In this document: piece after piece, positions 26,568 through 35,891 of the stretch
Numbering within the stretch: position 1 is the stretch's first letter
Layout: each line of letters starts with the position of its first letter
Assembly (NCBI GenBank): GCA_049653005.1
Contig: JBASFL010000055.1
Coordinates: 1 to 64,000, forward strand
Source: UBA2334 sp049653005
GTDB taxonomy: Bacteria; Pseudomonadota; Gammaproteobacteria; Burkholderiales; Burkholderiaceae_C
Direction of reading: 5' to 3'
Length of the DNA stretch: 64,000 nucleotides
Program-made: the position numbers and the translations under genes
The notes under the pieces: model-generated
Seen by the model: the letters and a program-made list of their open reading frames with translations, nothing else
Databases searched by the model: none
Told to the model about the DNA's origin: nothing

Positions 26568-28067
26568 ATGCTGTCTGAGTTTTTGCTGGCCGAACTGGCC
26601 CGCCTGTCGTCCCCCGACAGCCCCACCGCCCACACCCCCCTGCCGCTGAACCGGCAGCTGTACGAGGCCCTGCGCCGCGCCATGCTCGACGGCAAACTGG
26701 GTGCGGGCGAACGCCTGCCTTCCAGCCGCGACCTGGCGCAAGACCTGGGCCTGTCGCGCAACACCGTCATGGCCGCCATTGGCCAGCTCACGGTGGAGGG
26801 CTACCTGGTCAGCCAGGTGGGCAGCGGCACCTTTGTGGCCGATAGCGTGCCCACGGCACCGCCCCACCGCCTGCGCCAAAGGCAGGGCGCTGCCACCACC
26901 GTCACCAGCCGCAGCCTATCTGCCCGGGGCAACGCACTGGCCCACAGCTTCAACGCCAGCCAACTGGAAGTGCAACCTTTCACCCCCGGCCCGGCGGACT
27001 TCAGCGCCTTCCCCGTGGCGTTGTGGCAGCGGCTGCAAAACAAGCACTGGCGCCACACCCGGCCCGACATGCTCGACTACAACGACTGCGGCGGCCACGG
27101 CCCGCTGCGCCGCGCGGTGGCCGACTACCTGCGTGTGTTCCGCAGCGTGCAACTGGCACCCGACCAGGTCATCATCACCAGCGGCACCCAACAGTCGCTG
27201 GAGCTGTGCGCCCAGCTGCTGGCCGACCACGGCGACACCGTGTGGGTGGAAGACCCGGCCTACTGGGGCGCGGTCAAGGCCTTCATGGCCACCGGCTTGG
27301 CCCTGCACCCCGTGCCGGTGGACAGCGAGGGCATTGCCCCGCAAGCCCACGACCACACCCACCCGCCCCGGTTGGTGTACGTGACACCCTCGCACCAATA
27401 CCCCACCGGCGCGGTGATGAGCCTGGCCCGCCGCCAGGCCCTGCTGCAAGCCGCCCGCCAGCACAACGCCTGGGTGCTGGAAGACGACTACGACAGCGAA
27501 TTCCGCTTCAGCGGCCCGCCCGTGTCGTCACTGCAAGGGCTGGATGCCGACGGCCGCGTGCTGTACATGGGCACGTTTTCCAAAGTGCTGTACCCGGGGC
27601 TGAAGCTGGGCTACCTGGTGGTGCCCGAAGCGCTGGTGGCCGCGTTCAAGCAAGCCCACTACGACCTGAACCGCCCCGGCCAAATGCCCCTGCAAGCCGC
27701 CCTGGCCGAATTCATTGAAATGGGCCACTTTGCCGGGGCGCTGCGCAAAGCCCGCCAGGCCTACGCCGAGCGGCGGCGGGCGCTGGTGGCCGCTTTGCAA
27801 CCGGTGCTGGGCCCACCGAATGGCCCGTGGCTGGCCGGGGCCGAACAAGGCCTGCACCTGTGTCTGCGCCTGCCACCCGACACAGACGACCGCGCGCTGG
27901 CGTTGCAAGCCGCCCAACTGAACCTGACCGTGCGGCCCCTGTCGGCCTATTGCCTGGCCCGCACCGATGTGCGGGGGCTGGTGGTGGGGTATGGGTATGC
28001 GCCGCTGGACGGCATCCAGCGGCATGGGCCGGGGTTGGTGGCGTTGTTGACGGCGCACCTGCGATGA
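26568..28067 (+). CDS. MocR-family (GntR plus aminotransferase-like) regulator
   Basis: The 499-residue protein fuses an N-terminal GntR winged helix to a class I aminotransferase fold. The wHTH runs from about residue 25 to 90 (LYEALRRAMLDGKLGAGERLPSSRDLAQDLGLSRNTVM region). The PLP lysine is likely in GTFSKVLYPGLKLGYLV, and a DDYDSEFRF motif precedes it. This matches MocR/PdxR/GabR regulators, in which PLP and an amine form the effector aldimine. It is divergent to puuD and is the prime candidate to control the polyamine cluster. MLSEFLLAEL is the supported start. Confidence 0.93.
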   Translation: MLSEFLLAELARLSSPDSPTAHTPLPLNRQLYEALRRAMLDGKLGAGERLPSSRDLAQDLGLSRNTVMAAIGQLTVEGYLVSQVGSGTFVADSVPTAPPHRLRQRQGAATTVTSRSLSARGNALAHSFNASQLEVQPFTPGPADFSAFPVALWQRLQNKHWRHTRPDMLDYNDCGGHGPLRRAVADYLRVFRSVQLAPDQVIITSGTQQSLELCAQLLADHGDTVWVEDPAYWGAVKAFMATGLALHPVPVDSEGIAPQAHDHTHPPRLVYVTPSHQYPTGAVMSLARRQALLQAARQHNAWVLEDDYDSEFRFSGPPVSSLQGLDADGRVLYMGTFSKVLYPGLKLGYLVVPEALVAAFKQAHYDLNRPGQMPLQAALAEFIEMGHFAGALRKARQAYAERRRALVAALQPVLGPPNGPWLAGAEQGLHLCLRLPPDTDDRALALQAAQLNLTVRPLSAYCLARTDVRGLVVGYGYAPLDGIQRHGPGLVALLTAHLR

Positions 28068-28081
28068 GTGCGCACCCAGCC

Positions 28082-28627
28082 TCAACCGGCCAGCGGTTTG
28101 GGTGCCTCAAACGTCCGCAACACAGGGCAGTTCAGCACCACATCGGTCACGGCCACTTCCACCTCACCCGCGTCTTCGGCCTGCAAAACCGCTTCTTCTG
28201 ACCTCAGTTCACGCACGCGGGCGTTGGGCTTCCATGTGACGGCCACCATGCGCCACAAAGGGCTGTAGGCACGGTCGGTGTTGTGGGGGCCCGCCGGTTG
28301 CGGGGCCGATTGGAAGACCGGTATTTGTTCTTTGCCCGGAAACGCATACACGCGCTCCAGCAACGATTTGGCCCCTGGCGTTTTGACCAGCGCATCGGCC
28401 AACCGGGGCACGTGGTTCACACCCTGGTCGCGTGCCACCGCCGCGTCTGACACATCGGTGGTGATGTATTCCACCTTGCGGCCTTCCACCCAGGCCACCC
28501 GAATGACAAAAGCCACTTCACCGGTGGTTTGCAAACGGGGTGCGCCACCGCAGGCGGTGAGCAAACACACCGCGCCCGTGGCGGCCATCCATGTGCGGCG
28601 GGAAATGTTGGCGTGTGGATGGGACAT
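28082..28627 (-). CDS. Putative secreted lipoprotein of unknown function
   Basis: This is a 181-residue protein with a twin-arginine-like signal (NISRRTWMAATGAVCLLTACGG) that contains a lipobox Cys near residue 26. The mature part has no domain I recognise; it is a mix of beta-like segments such as VAFVIRVAWVEGRKVEYITT. Its stop converges on the MocR gene with a 14-bp gap, and it lies 39 bp after puuB on the same strand. A role linked to polyamines is only suggested by position. Confidence 0.65.
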   Translation of the reverse strand: MSHPHANISRRTWMAATGAVCLLTACGGAPRLQTTGEVAFVIRVAWVEGRKVEYITTDVSDAAVARDQGVNHVPRLADALVKTPGAKSLLERVYAFPGKEQIPVFQSAPQPAGPHNTDRAYSPLWRMVAVTWKPNARVRELRSEEAVLQAEDAGEVEVAVTDVVLNCPVLRTFEAPKPLAG

Positions 28628-28666
28628 TGATCACCTCGTGTGTGTGGATAGGTTGGAAACAGTGAA

Positions 28667-29977
28667 TCAGCCCAATGCGTCTTTCAGGCGGTGCCACATC
28701 ATGCCCAGCGCCAGCGTGGGCGTGCGCAGCAGCGGGCCACCGGGGAAGTCGCGGTGTTGCAGGCGGGCGAACAGGTCGAAGCGTTCACTGTCACCCGCCA
28801 CCGCGTCGGCCACCAGTTGGCCGGCCAGGGCCGTCAGGGCCACACCGTGGCCGCTGAAGCCTTGCAAGTAATAGACGTTGGGGCCGATGCGGCCAAAGTC
28901 GGGGGCGCGGTTCAGGCTGATGTCCACAAAGCCGCCCCACACAAAATCAACCCCCACTTTTTGCAGCGCCGGAAACACCTGCACCATGCGCTGGCGCATG
29001 TTTTCTTTCAGATTTTGGGGCGTTTGGGTGGTGTAGCTCACACGCCCGCCAAACAGCAACCGGTGGTCGGCGCTGAGGCGGAAATAGTCCAGCACAAAGT
29101 TGTTGTCGCACACGGCCGCGTTGCTGGGTATCAGGCGGGCGCACAGCTCGGGTGGCAAAGGCTGGGTGCCGATGATGTAGGTGCCCACGGGCATGGTACG
29201 CGCCGCAATTTCGGGCGCCACCTGGGGGCCAAATTCGGGCAGGGTGCAGTTGCCCGCCAGCACCACCCGGGCCGCACGCACCTCGCCCCGGGCGGTGCGC
29301 AGCACCACCTGTGTGCCCGGCTGCAGGCTGGTCACCGGCGAGTGTTCGAACAGTTGCACCCCCAGCCCCTGTGCCGCGCGGGCCAGGCCCATGCCGTATT
29401 TGAGGGGGTGCAGGTGGCCCGACGTGGTTTCAAACGCGGCCGCCTGGTACCGCGGGCTGTCGATGAAACGGGCCACGTCGGCCCCGGTGACCACCTCGGT
29501 TTTGAAACCGTAGCGGCGCTCGGTGTCGGCCGCGTCGGCCAACAGGGTACGGGCTTTGGTTTTGGAATCGGCCACAGTCAAGTAACCGTTCACCCGGTCG
29601 CAGGTGATGTGGAAGCGGGCGATGTGCCCGTCCAGCACGCGAATGGCCTCCAGCGACATATCCCACGCCCGCTGGGCATCGGCCTGCCCCAGCTGGGCTT
29701 CAAACGGGCCCTGGCCACTGGCGTAGCCAACGATGGCCTGGCCCCCGTTGCGGCCCGAGGCACCGCTGCACACGCGGTCGGCCTCCAACAACGCCACGCG
29801 GTAACCCCGCTGGCGCAACTCGATGGCGGTGCACAGCCCGGCATAGCCGCCGCCCACCACGGCCACGTCGGTGCGCAGCGTGCCTTCCAGCGGGGTCCAG
29901 CCGGGGCCCCGGTTCACGCTGGCCTCGTAGTAGCTGGTTTGGTTGAGTTGGGTGTCCGAGGCCAGCAGCCCACTCAT
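28667..29977 (-). CDS. puuB: Gamma-glutamylputrescine oxidase-like FAD oxidoreductase (PuuB)
   Basis: The 436-residue DAO-family flavoprotein should oxidise gamma-glutamylputrescine to the aldehyde, releasing ammonia and H2O2. A dinucleotide-binding motif VAVVGGGYAGLCTAIELRQRG sits near residue 38, followed by ADRVCSGASGRNGGQAIVGYASG. The C-terminal part has FVWGGFVDISLNRAPDFGRI and YYLQGFSGHGVALTALAGQL. Its ATG overlaps the speB stop by 4 bp, so the two are coupled. With puuA, puuC and puuD it completes the glutamylated route. Confidence 0.88.
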   Translation of the reverse strand: MSGLLASDTQLNQTSYYEASVNRGPGWTPLEGTLRTDVAVVGGGYAGLCTAIELRQRGYRVALLEADRVCSGASGRNGGQAIVGYASGQGPFEAQLGQADAQRAWDMSLEAIRVLDGHIARFHITCDRVNGYLTVADSKTKARTLLADAADTERRYGFKTEVVTGADVARFIDSPRYQAAAFETTSGHLHPLKYGMGLARAAQGLGVQLFEHSPVTSLQPGTQVVLRTARGEVRAARVVLAGNCTLPEFGPQVAPEIAARTMPVGTYIIGTQPLPPELCARLIPSNAAVCDNNFVLDYFRLSADHRLLFGGRVSYTTQTPQNLKENMRQRMVQVFPALQKVGVDFVWGGFVDISLNRAPDFGRIGPNVYYLQGFSGHGVALTALAGQLVADAVAGDSERFDLFARLQHRDFPGGPLLRTPTLALGMMWHRLKDALG

Positions 29978-30972
29978 GGGTGCGATCCAGACAAACGCCG
30001 CTTGGGAAACATTTCAATCGCCTGCTGCGGCTGGGCCGACAGGTGTTTGGCCGTTTGCCCGCTCAGGTAGGTCCACACGGCGGTGGCGGCGGCGTTGGTG
30101 GTCAGCTCGGCGTGGTCGTAGGCGGGGGCCACTTCCACACAGTCCATGGCCACGGTGTTGAGCGGGGCCAGGCCTTCCATGAAGGTGAGCAGCTGGCTGC
30201 TGGAAAGGCCACCGGGCTCGGGCGTGCCAGTGCCGGGCGCAAAGGCGGGGTCGAGCACGTCAATGTCCAGCGTCAGGTAACACGGCCGGTGGCCAATGCG
30301 CTGGTGAATGGCGGCAATCACATCGGCCAGGCCTTCGCCGTCTTTGCCGCGCAACTGGCGGGCGGTGTAAATCAGGCCACCCATGTCTTGCACGTATTCG
30401 CGGGCTTCGCGCACACCGCTGGAGCGCAGGCCAATTTGCACCGTGTGGCTGGCGCTCACCAGGTCTTCGCGGATGGCTTCATACGTCCAGGTGCCGTGGC
30501 CCGAGGGCTCACCGAAGTGGTCGGTCCAGGTGTCGCAATGGGCATCGAAGTGCACCAGGGCCAGCGGCTCGCCGTTGCCAAACCGCTCTTTGGCCGCGCG
30601 CAGCAAGGCCAGGGTGACGGAATGGTCGCCGCCCAGAAACACGGTGTGGTGTTGCGCCATCAGCGCGGCGGCCTGGCGCTCGATGTGGGCACGCACCTCG
30701 GGCAAGGGCGAGGCGTTGGGCAGGCGCATGTCGCCCGCGTCGGCCACATGGGCCAGGGGCGACACGTTGAACAGCGGGTGAATGCCGTCGCACAGCATCA
30801 AGCTGGCGGTCCGGATGGCCTGGGGCCCGAAGCGGGCACCGGGCCGGTTGGTCACCGCGCCGTCAAACGGCACACCGGCCAGCACAAAGGGCGTGTGCGG
30901 GCGTTCGTGCAACGGGGCGGCACCCAAAAAACGGTTGCTGTGGTTGGCGTAGGCAAAGTCACCCAGGCTCAT
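29974..30972 (-). CDS. speB: Agmatinase
   Basis: The 332-residue ureohydrolase hydrolyses agmatine to putrescine and urea with a binuclear Mn centre. Metal-binding motifs are FLGGDHSVTLALL, HFDAHCDTW and LDIDVLDPAFAPGTGTPEPGG. An N-terminal YANHSNRFLGAAP segment precedes the core, and the length is normal for agmatinases. It supplies putrescine to the cluster, but no arginine decarboxylase is in the window, so agmatine must come from outside or from a distant speA. It overlaps puuB by 4 bp. Confidence 0.92.
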   Translation of the reverse strand: MSLGDFAYANHSNRFLGAAPLHERPHTPFVLAGVPFDGAVTNRPGARFGPQAIRTASLMLCDGIHPLFNVSPLAHVADAGDMRLPNASPLPEVRAHIERQAAALMAQHHTVFLGGDHSVTLALLRAAKERFGNGEPLALVHFDAHCDTWTDHFGEPSGHGTWTYEAIREDLVSASHTVQIGLRSSGVREAREYVQDMGGLIYTARQLRGKDGEGLADVIAAIHQRIGHRPCYLTLDIDVLDPAFAPGTGTPEPGGLSSSQLLTFMEGLAPLNTVAMDCVEVAPAYDHAELTTNAAATAVWTYLSGQTAKHLSAQPQQAIEMFPKRRLSGSHP

Positions 30973-31051
30973 GGGGATTTCTCCTTCAAATACCGGTCAA
31001 GTGGTTGCACACCTTAGCGCTTTCAAGGCCTGTGCAAGGGGCCAATTGCAC

Positions 31052-32335
31052 TCAGGCGGGCACAGCCAGGGGCTTCTGGCGCCAGGCCAACAGGGCCCCC
31101 AGCCACAGCGCCAGGGCCGAGCACAACAGGCCACGGGCCAAGCCGCCGGGGCCATCGGCGATCCAGCCCACGGCAGAGGGCCCAAAAATCTGGCCCACCG
31201 CAAACACGATGGTGAACGCACTGATGCCCGCGGGCCACTGCGCCACCGGTAGGTTGTGCCGTACCAGCGCGGTGGTGGACGCCACCACCGACAAAAACAC
31301 CCCGCCAAACATCACACCCGACAGCAGCAGCAGCGGCCAGGCGGTGGTGACCGCGGGCAACACCGTGGCCACCCCCAGCAAGGCATTGAGCAGCGCCAGC
31401 GCGCCCCCGCCCTTGGCGCGGTCCAGCAAACCCGCCCACAGGCGGCCCGAGGCCACCACCGCCGCCCCCAGCAGGGCATAGAACAGCGTGATGTCGGCCG
31501 GGGCCACGCCCTGGTCGCGCAACAAGGCAATCACAAACGTCATGTAACCGATGTAGCCCACCCCAAAACAGGCGTAACCCGCCATGGCAAACCCCAGGCG
31601 GCGCACCCAGTGCCCGGTGGTGTGGGTGTCTGCGGGGGGTTGGGGTGGCAAAACGGTGGCTGGAATGCCGATTTTTTTGGTAACTGAAGAGCCAATACCA
31701 TCAAGCGCTGGGGCCTCTTTTTGATTGAAAAAACGCGCGGGCCACACCAGCGCCGCCGTGGCCAACACACAGGCCAGCGCCAGCCACCACCACGCCCAGG
31801 CCCAGCCGTGGGGTTCGTGGCTGTGGGCAGCCAGCACACCGGGCACGGCCAGGGCCGACAACACAATGCCCCAGCCCACACCGCCGTACACCACGCCCAG
31901 CATCAGCCCGCTGCGGGTGGGGTACCACTGGCCCAGGCGCGCCGCCAGCAGGCCACAGGCCACAAACACCCAGGCACTGGTGACACCGGCCAACAAGCGC
32001 TGTGCCAACAAAGGCGTGGCGTGTGTGAAAAATCCGCTGCCAGCCATGAACACACTGGCCAACAGCGACATGCCCACCAGGACGCGCGGCACACCGGCGC
32101 GCCGCATCAGCCACGGGGCACTCAGTGCACCCACCAGGTACCCGGCGGCGTTTGCCGTGTTCATGGCACCGGCCAAGGTGTAGCTCCAGCCCAAATCCGC
32201 CCGCATGGGTGGCAACAACAGGCCATAGGCAAACCGCGTGATGCCCAGCGACACCGCAGCGCCCAAAGACAGCACCACGGCCACGGCCAAACCCTGAAAC
32301 ACAGGGGAAACCACCGGCGAAACGCGAGAACCCAT
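31052..32335 (-). CDS. MFS transporter (YbfB/YjiJ family)
   Basis: The 427-residue protein has twelve predicted helices in two halves joined by a central loop near residues 195-225. Conserved features are RFAYGLLLPPMRADLGWSYTLAG, the loop-2-3 segment GALSAPWLMRRAGVPRVLV and a long Ala/Gly-rich N-half. These match YbfB/YjiJ-like major facilitator proteins of unknown substrate. The central loop carries a dispersed repeat remnant coding in frame (31689-31727). The position after speB suggests amine or amino acid movement, but this is inference. Confidence 0.85.
   Translation of the reverse strand: MGSRVSPVVSPVFQGLAVAVVLSLGAAVSLGITRFAYGLLLPPMRADLGWSYTLAGAMNTANAAGYLVGALSAPWLMRRAGVPRVLVGMSLLASVFMAGSGFFTHATPLLAQRLLAGVTSAWVFVACGLLAARLGQWYPTRSGLMLGVVYGGVGWGIVLSALAVPGVLAAHSHEPHGWAWAWWWLALACVLATAALVWPARFFNQKEAPALDGIGSSVTKKIGIPATVLPPQPPADTHTTGHWVRRLGFAMAGYACFGVGYIGYMTFVIALLRDQGVAPADITLFYALLGAAVVASGRLWAGLLDRAKGGGALALLNALLGVATVLPAVTTAWPLLLLSGVMFGGVFLSVVASTTALVRHNLPVAQWPAGISAFTIVFAVGQIFGPSAVGWIADGPGGLARGLLCSALALWLGALLAWRQKPLAVPA
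31689..31727 (+). repeat. Dispersed repeat copy G inside the MFS gene
   Basis: GCCAATACCATCAAGCGCTG then GGGCCTCTTTTTGATTG shows the AAGCGCTGGGGCC core and T-rich tail of the family. It lies wholly within coding sequence and encodes part of the loop between helices 6 and 7 (about residues 203-216), a place where insertion would be tolerated. Confidence 0.6.
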
Positions 32336-32340
32336 GCTTT

Positions 32341-32571
32341 TTCTCTCTTACCTATATCTTCTATTTCAAATTAGCAGTAGTAGTAGAAGGGCGCGGTTTT
32401 CGGTGGACAACCGTGTTTTTGCTTGGCGTGACAAGCACTTACCGCACGTCCAATGGTGTGGCCAAGTGCGCTTTTCTGCTGTCGCGTCGGCATGAACAAC
32501 TGTTGAGTTGCCCACAGACCTGTGGATAACGTATGGGTTGTGCCAATTTTGTACACAGGGTTGTGCAAAAC
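32341..32571 (-). other. Origin-like element, left copy (DnaA boxes and DnaA-trio)
   Basis: Read on the minus strand, this intergenic region has a cluster of DnaA-box-like 9-mers. These are a perfect TTATCCACA at 32521-32529, TTGTACACA at 32549-32557 (plus strand), TTTTGCACA at 32562-32570 and TTGTCCACC at 32402-32410. A GC-rich spacer follows, then the tract CTACTACTACTGCTA (32372-32386) and AT-rich DNA (32341-32371). This is the order of the basal unwinding system described for oriC: boxes, GC-rich spacer, DnaA-trio, unwinding region. It lies between the MFS and copA genes. The right copy at 35892-36120 has the same design in inverted orientation. Confidence 0.65.
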
Positions 32572-32584
32572 CGCTTTTGGGGGT

Positions 32585-34933
32585 TCAGTCGGGCCGCCAG
32601 CGTTTCAGCAGCAGGGCGTTGCTCACCATCGTGACCGAGCTGAACGCCATGGCTGCCCCAGCCAACATGGGGTTCAAATAGCCCAGCGCTGCCAGCGGAA
32701 TGCCCGCCACGTTGTAGGCAAAGGCCCAAAACAGGTTCTGCCGGATCTTGGCCACCGTGCGGCGTGAAATGTCCAGCGCCTGCGCCACCAGGGCAGGGTC
32801 GCCGCGCATGAGGGTGATGCCGGCGGCGTGCATGGCCACGTCTGACCCACCTGTGCCGTTGCCGGTGTGTGGGTTGCTCATGGCCATGCCCACGTCGGCG
32901 GCGGCCAGGGCGGGGGCGTCGTTGATGCCGTCGCCCACCATGCAAACAGTGTGGCGGCCTTGTTTCAGCGCCTTCACGTGGGCGGCCTTGTCGCCGGGCA
33001 ACACTTCGGCCAGCACTTCACCCACACCTTCCATGGTGCTTTCCAGCAGGTGGGGGTTGAAACCCAGGCGTTGGGCCATGGCTTGGGCGGCCCCGGCGTT
33101 GTCGCCGGAAATCATCACCACTTTGATGCCCCGCGCTTTCAAACGGCGGATGGCGTCGGCCGCGCCGGGTTTGGGCTCGTCACCAAAGGCCAGCAGCGCC
33201 AACACCTGGGGGCCCACGGCCAGGGCCGAGACGGTGGCACCCGCCTGTTGCAGTTGCAGGGCTTGCACTTGCAAGCTGCCCAGGCCCAGGCCGAGTTCGG
33301 CCATCCAGCGCAAGCTGCCCAGGCGCACGGGCAGTGCCTGTCCGCCGTCCAGCAGGCCCATGGGCATCAGGGCCTGGGTGCCCCGGCCGGGCACGTTGGT
33401 GGTGTCCACCAAACCGGGCAGGGGTGTGGTGTCGGCCACGGGCGGTGCTGCCGCTGCGGCCACCCGCACCGCGTGGGCCAGGGGGTGTTCGCTGTCGGCC
33501 AGCAAGCGGGCGGCCAGGGCCAGGGTGGGCGGTGTGTCCACACCGGGGGCGGGCACCAGTTCGGTCAACACCGGTTGGCCTTGGGTGAGGGTGCCGGTTT
33601 TGTCGAAAGCCACCACGTCCACACGGTGCGCCAGCTCCAGGGCCACCGCGTCTTTGATCAAAATGCCGTGCTGTGCCGCCACCCCGGTCCCCGCCATGAT
33701 GGCGGCGGGTGTGGCCAGCCCCAGTGCGCAGGGGCAGGCAATCACCAGCACGGCCACGGCGTTCAGCAGGGCCTGTTCGGTGCTGGCCCCGTGCGCCAGC
33801 CAGCCCACCCAGGTGAACACGGCAATGGCCAGCACCACGGGCACAAACACGGCGGCCACTTTGTCCACCAGGCGCTGCACGGGGGCTTTGCCAGTTTGGG
33901 CGTCTTGCACCAGCGCAATGATGCGGTGCAGTGTGCTGTGGGTGCCCGCTGCGGTCACGGCCACTTGCACCACACCGTCGCCGTTCAGGCTGCCACCGGT
34001 CACGGCATCGCCCACGCCTTTGGCGACCGGCATGCTTTCGCCGGTCAGCATGGATTCGTCGGCCTGGGTGTGGCCCTCGGTCACGCGGCCATCGGCCGGG
34101 AAACGCTCGCCCGCCCGCACCAGCACGGTGTCACCGGGCAGCAGCTCGGCCACGGGCAGGTCCACGGCTTCGGTGCGACGCACGCCGTCGGGCAGCAGGT
34201 GGGCCACTTCGGGGCGCAGGCTTTGCAAGGCACGGATGGCGCTGGTGGTTTGCCGTTTGGCCCGGGCTTCCAGCCACTTGCCCAACAGCACCAGGGTGAT
34301 GACCACCGCCGAGCCCTCAAAGTACAGGTGCACCATTTCGCCGGGTTCAGCCTTCCACCAAATCCAGGTGGACAAGGCCCAGCCCGCCGTGGTGCCGATG
34401 GACACCAGCAGTTCCATGTTGCCGGTTCGGTTTTTCAGGGCGTGCCAGGCCGAGCGGTAAAACACCGCACCCAGCCCAAACTGCACAGGCGTGGCCAGCG
34501 CGAATTGCAGCCAGGCGGGCAGCATCCAGTGTTTGCCCGCCAGGTCGCCCAGCATGGGCAACACCAGGGGGGCTGACAGCAGCAAACCCAGCAGCACGGG
34601 CCACACATCGGTGCGAATGCCCAGCCGGGTGGGGGGGTTGGCATCGGCATCAGGGGCGTCTGTCGCACGGGGCTCGTAGCCCGCGTCGCGCACGCTGCGG
34701 GCCACGCGGGCGGGCAGGTCGGCCCATTCGGCGGGGGGCACAGCACCCGCTTTCCATGTGACGCGGGCAGATTCGGTGGCCAGGTTGACCGTGGCCTCTG
34801 CCACACCGGGCAGTTTTTTCAGCACCCGTTCCACGCGGCCGACACACGAGGCACACGTCATGCCACCCACCCCCACGTCGCACGCAGGTGGGGTGGTGTC
34901 GGGAGCGGTGTCTGTTTCAAAATGGGGGTTCAT
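32585..34933 (-). CDS. copA: Copper-exporting P1B-type ATPase CopA
   Basis: The 782-residue copper ATPase exports Cu(I) from the cytoplasm. It has one N-terminal HMA domain with GMTCASC at residues 24-30, the metal-channel motif IACPCALGLATPAA, the actuator TGES, the phosphorylation loop DKTGTLTQG, the P1B-specific SEHPLAHAV and the hinge GDGINDAPALAAADVG. It is divergent to the chaperone copZ with only 35 bp between starts. No CueR-type regulator gene is adjacent, so regulation must come from elsewhere. It ends next to the left origin-like element. Confidence 0.96.
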   Translation of the reverse strand: MNPHFETDTAPDTTPPACDVGVGGMTCASCVGRVERVLKKLPGVAEATVNLATESARVTWKAGAVPPAEWADLPARVARSVRDAGYEPRATDAPDADANPPTRLGIRTDVWPVLLGLLLSAPLVLPMLGDLAGKHWMLPAWLQFALATPVQFGLGAVFYRSAWHALKNRTGNMELLVSIGTTAGWALSTWIWWKAEPGEMVHLYFEGSAVVITLVLLGKWLEARAKRQTTSAIRALQSLRPEVAHLLPDGVRRTEAVDLPVAELLPGDTVLVRAGERFPADGRVTEGHTQADESMLTGESMPVAKGVGDAVTGGSLNGDGVVQVAVTAAGTHSTLHRIIALVQDAQTGKAPVQRLVDKVAAVFVPVVLAIAVFTWVGWLAHGASTEQALLNAVAVLVIACPCALGLATPAAIMAGTGVAAQHGILIKDAVALELAHRVDVVAFDKTGTLTQGQPVLTELVPAPGVDTPPTLALAARLLADSEHPLAHAVRVAAAAAPPVADTTPLPGLVDTTNVPGRGTQALMPMGLLDGGQALPVRLGSLRWMAELGLGLGSLQVQALQLQQAGATVSALAVGPQVLALLAFGDEPKPGAADAIRRLKARGIKVVMISGDNAGAAQAMAQRLGFNPHLLESTMEGVGEVLAEVLPGDKAAHVKALKQGRHTVCMVGDGINDAPALAAADVGMAMSNPHTGNGTGGSDVAMHAAGITLMRGDPALVAQALDISRRTVAKIRQNLFWAFAYNVAGIPLAALGYLNPMLAGAAMAFSSVTMVSNALLLKRWRPD

Positions 34934-34968
34934 AACCACCAGATTAACCCCCTTGAAAGGCTTTCACC

Positions 34969-35175
34969 ATGTCCGATGCCACCACCCACACCTTCACCGT
35001 CACCGGCATGACCTGTGGCCACTGCGAAAAAGCCGTGGTGCAAGCCGTGAAACAGCTTGACCCCCAGGCCCAGGTGACCGCCGACCGCACCCAAAACAAA
35101 GTGGATGTGCACAGCAGCCAACCCCGTGAAGCCCTGGCCGCCGCCATCACCGAAGAAGGCTACACCGTGATGTGA
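34969..35175 (+). CDS. copZ: Copper chaperone CopZ-like HMA protein
   Basis: This 68-residue heavy-metal-associated domain has the Cu(I) motif GMTCGHCEKAVVQAV near residue 13-27 and the ferredoxin-like fold length. It would bind Cu(I) through the two cysteines and pass it to CopA, whose gene is divergent. A GAAAGG ribosome-binding site precedes the ATG. Confidence in family is high; the symbol follows function by context. Confidence 0.92.
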   Translation: MSDATTHTFTVTGMTCGHCEKAVVQAVKQLDPQAQVTADRTQNKVDVHSSQPREALAAAITEEGYTVM

Positions 35176-35329
35176 AACGGCTACTTGCCAAAACTTTACA
35201 CAGCCTCACACCCCAGCCAAGGCCGCGTTACACACGGGGTTCAAAGTTCAGCCATCCCACAACGGCACTGGCCGCTGACACAGGGACGGTGGCAGACGCA
35301 CTGCCTGGTTTCACTTTGAAAGAACGACC

Positions 35330-35815
35330 ATGAACAAACTGACCCAACGCCTTTTTGCCGCCTCGGCCGCTGTTTTGCTGGCCGGTGCCTCGGTCACGGC
35401 CATGGCCCGTGGCCCCGGTGGCTGTGACGAAGGGCACAGCGGCCCCCGCGCTGAAAAAATGCAACAACACATGGCCGACAAAATGGCCAAACGCGAAGCG
35501 GACTTGAAAGCCGCGCTGAAACTGACCGCTGCGCAAGAAGCCGCTTGGGGCACCTTCACCAGTGCCATGAAGCCCCCGGCCATGGACGGCAAAAACCGCC
35601 CCAACCGCGAAGACATGGCCCAACTGACCACGCCCCAACGACTGGAAAAAATGCAGGCCCTGAAAGCCGAACGCGACGCCCACATGGCCAAACGCATGGA
35701 AGCCACCAAAGCGTTCTATGCCGCGCTGACGCCCGAGCAGCAAAAAGTGTTCGACGCACAGGCCCATGGCAAAGGTGGGCACGGCCATGGCGGCCGAGGC
35801 ATGAACCACGGTTAA
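35330..35815 (+). CDS. Spy/CpxP-like LTXXQ periplasmic protein
   Basis: This is a 161-residue secreted protein with a signal peptide (LTQRLFAASAAVLLAGASVTAMA, cut after AMA). A helical region with two LTXXQ-type motifs (KLTAAQEAAW and ALTPEQQKVF) is followed by a His/Gly-rich tail (GKGGHGHGGRGMNHG). Spy/CpxP proteins are periplasmic chaperones or stress and metal-response proteins. The histidine-rich end and the place next to copA/copZ suggest copper binding. An intrinsic terminator follows. Confidence 0.8.
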   Translation: MNKLTQRLFAASAAVLLAGASVTAMARGPGGCDEGHSGPRAEKMQQHMADKMAKREADLKAALKLTAAQEAAWGTFTSAMKPPAMDGKNRPNREDMAQLTTPQRLEKMQALKAERDAHMAKRMEATKAFYAALTPEQQKVFDAQAHGKGGHGHGGRGMNHG

Positions 35816-35835
35816 ACACCGCTTTCAAACCACAT

Positions 35836-35860
35836 ACCCGGCTTTGGCCGGGTTTTTTTT
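35836..35860 (+). terminator. Intrinsic terminator after the Spy-like gene
   Basis: ACCCGGC and GCCGGGT form a 7-bp perfect stem with a four-base loop, followed by eight T residues. It ends the rightward copZ/Spy region and insulates the origin-like region to its right. Confidence 0.9.
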
Positions 35861-35891
35861 CGCCTGTTGCCCCCTAGTCCTTCTTTAAAAC

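Noticed and set aside
34934..34968. A CueR operator in the copA-copZ gap
   Set aside because: Only a weak CCTTGAAAGG-like dyad is visible and no CueR gene is near; too little to call.
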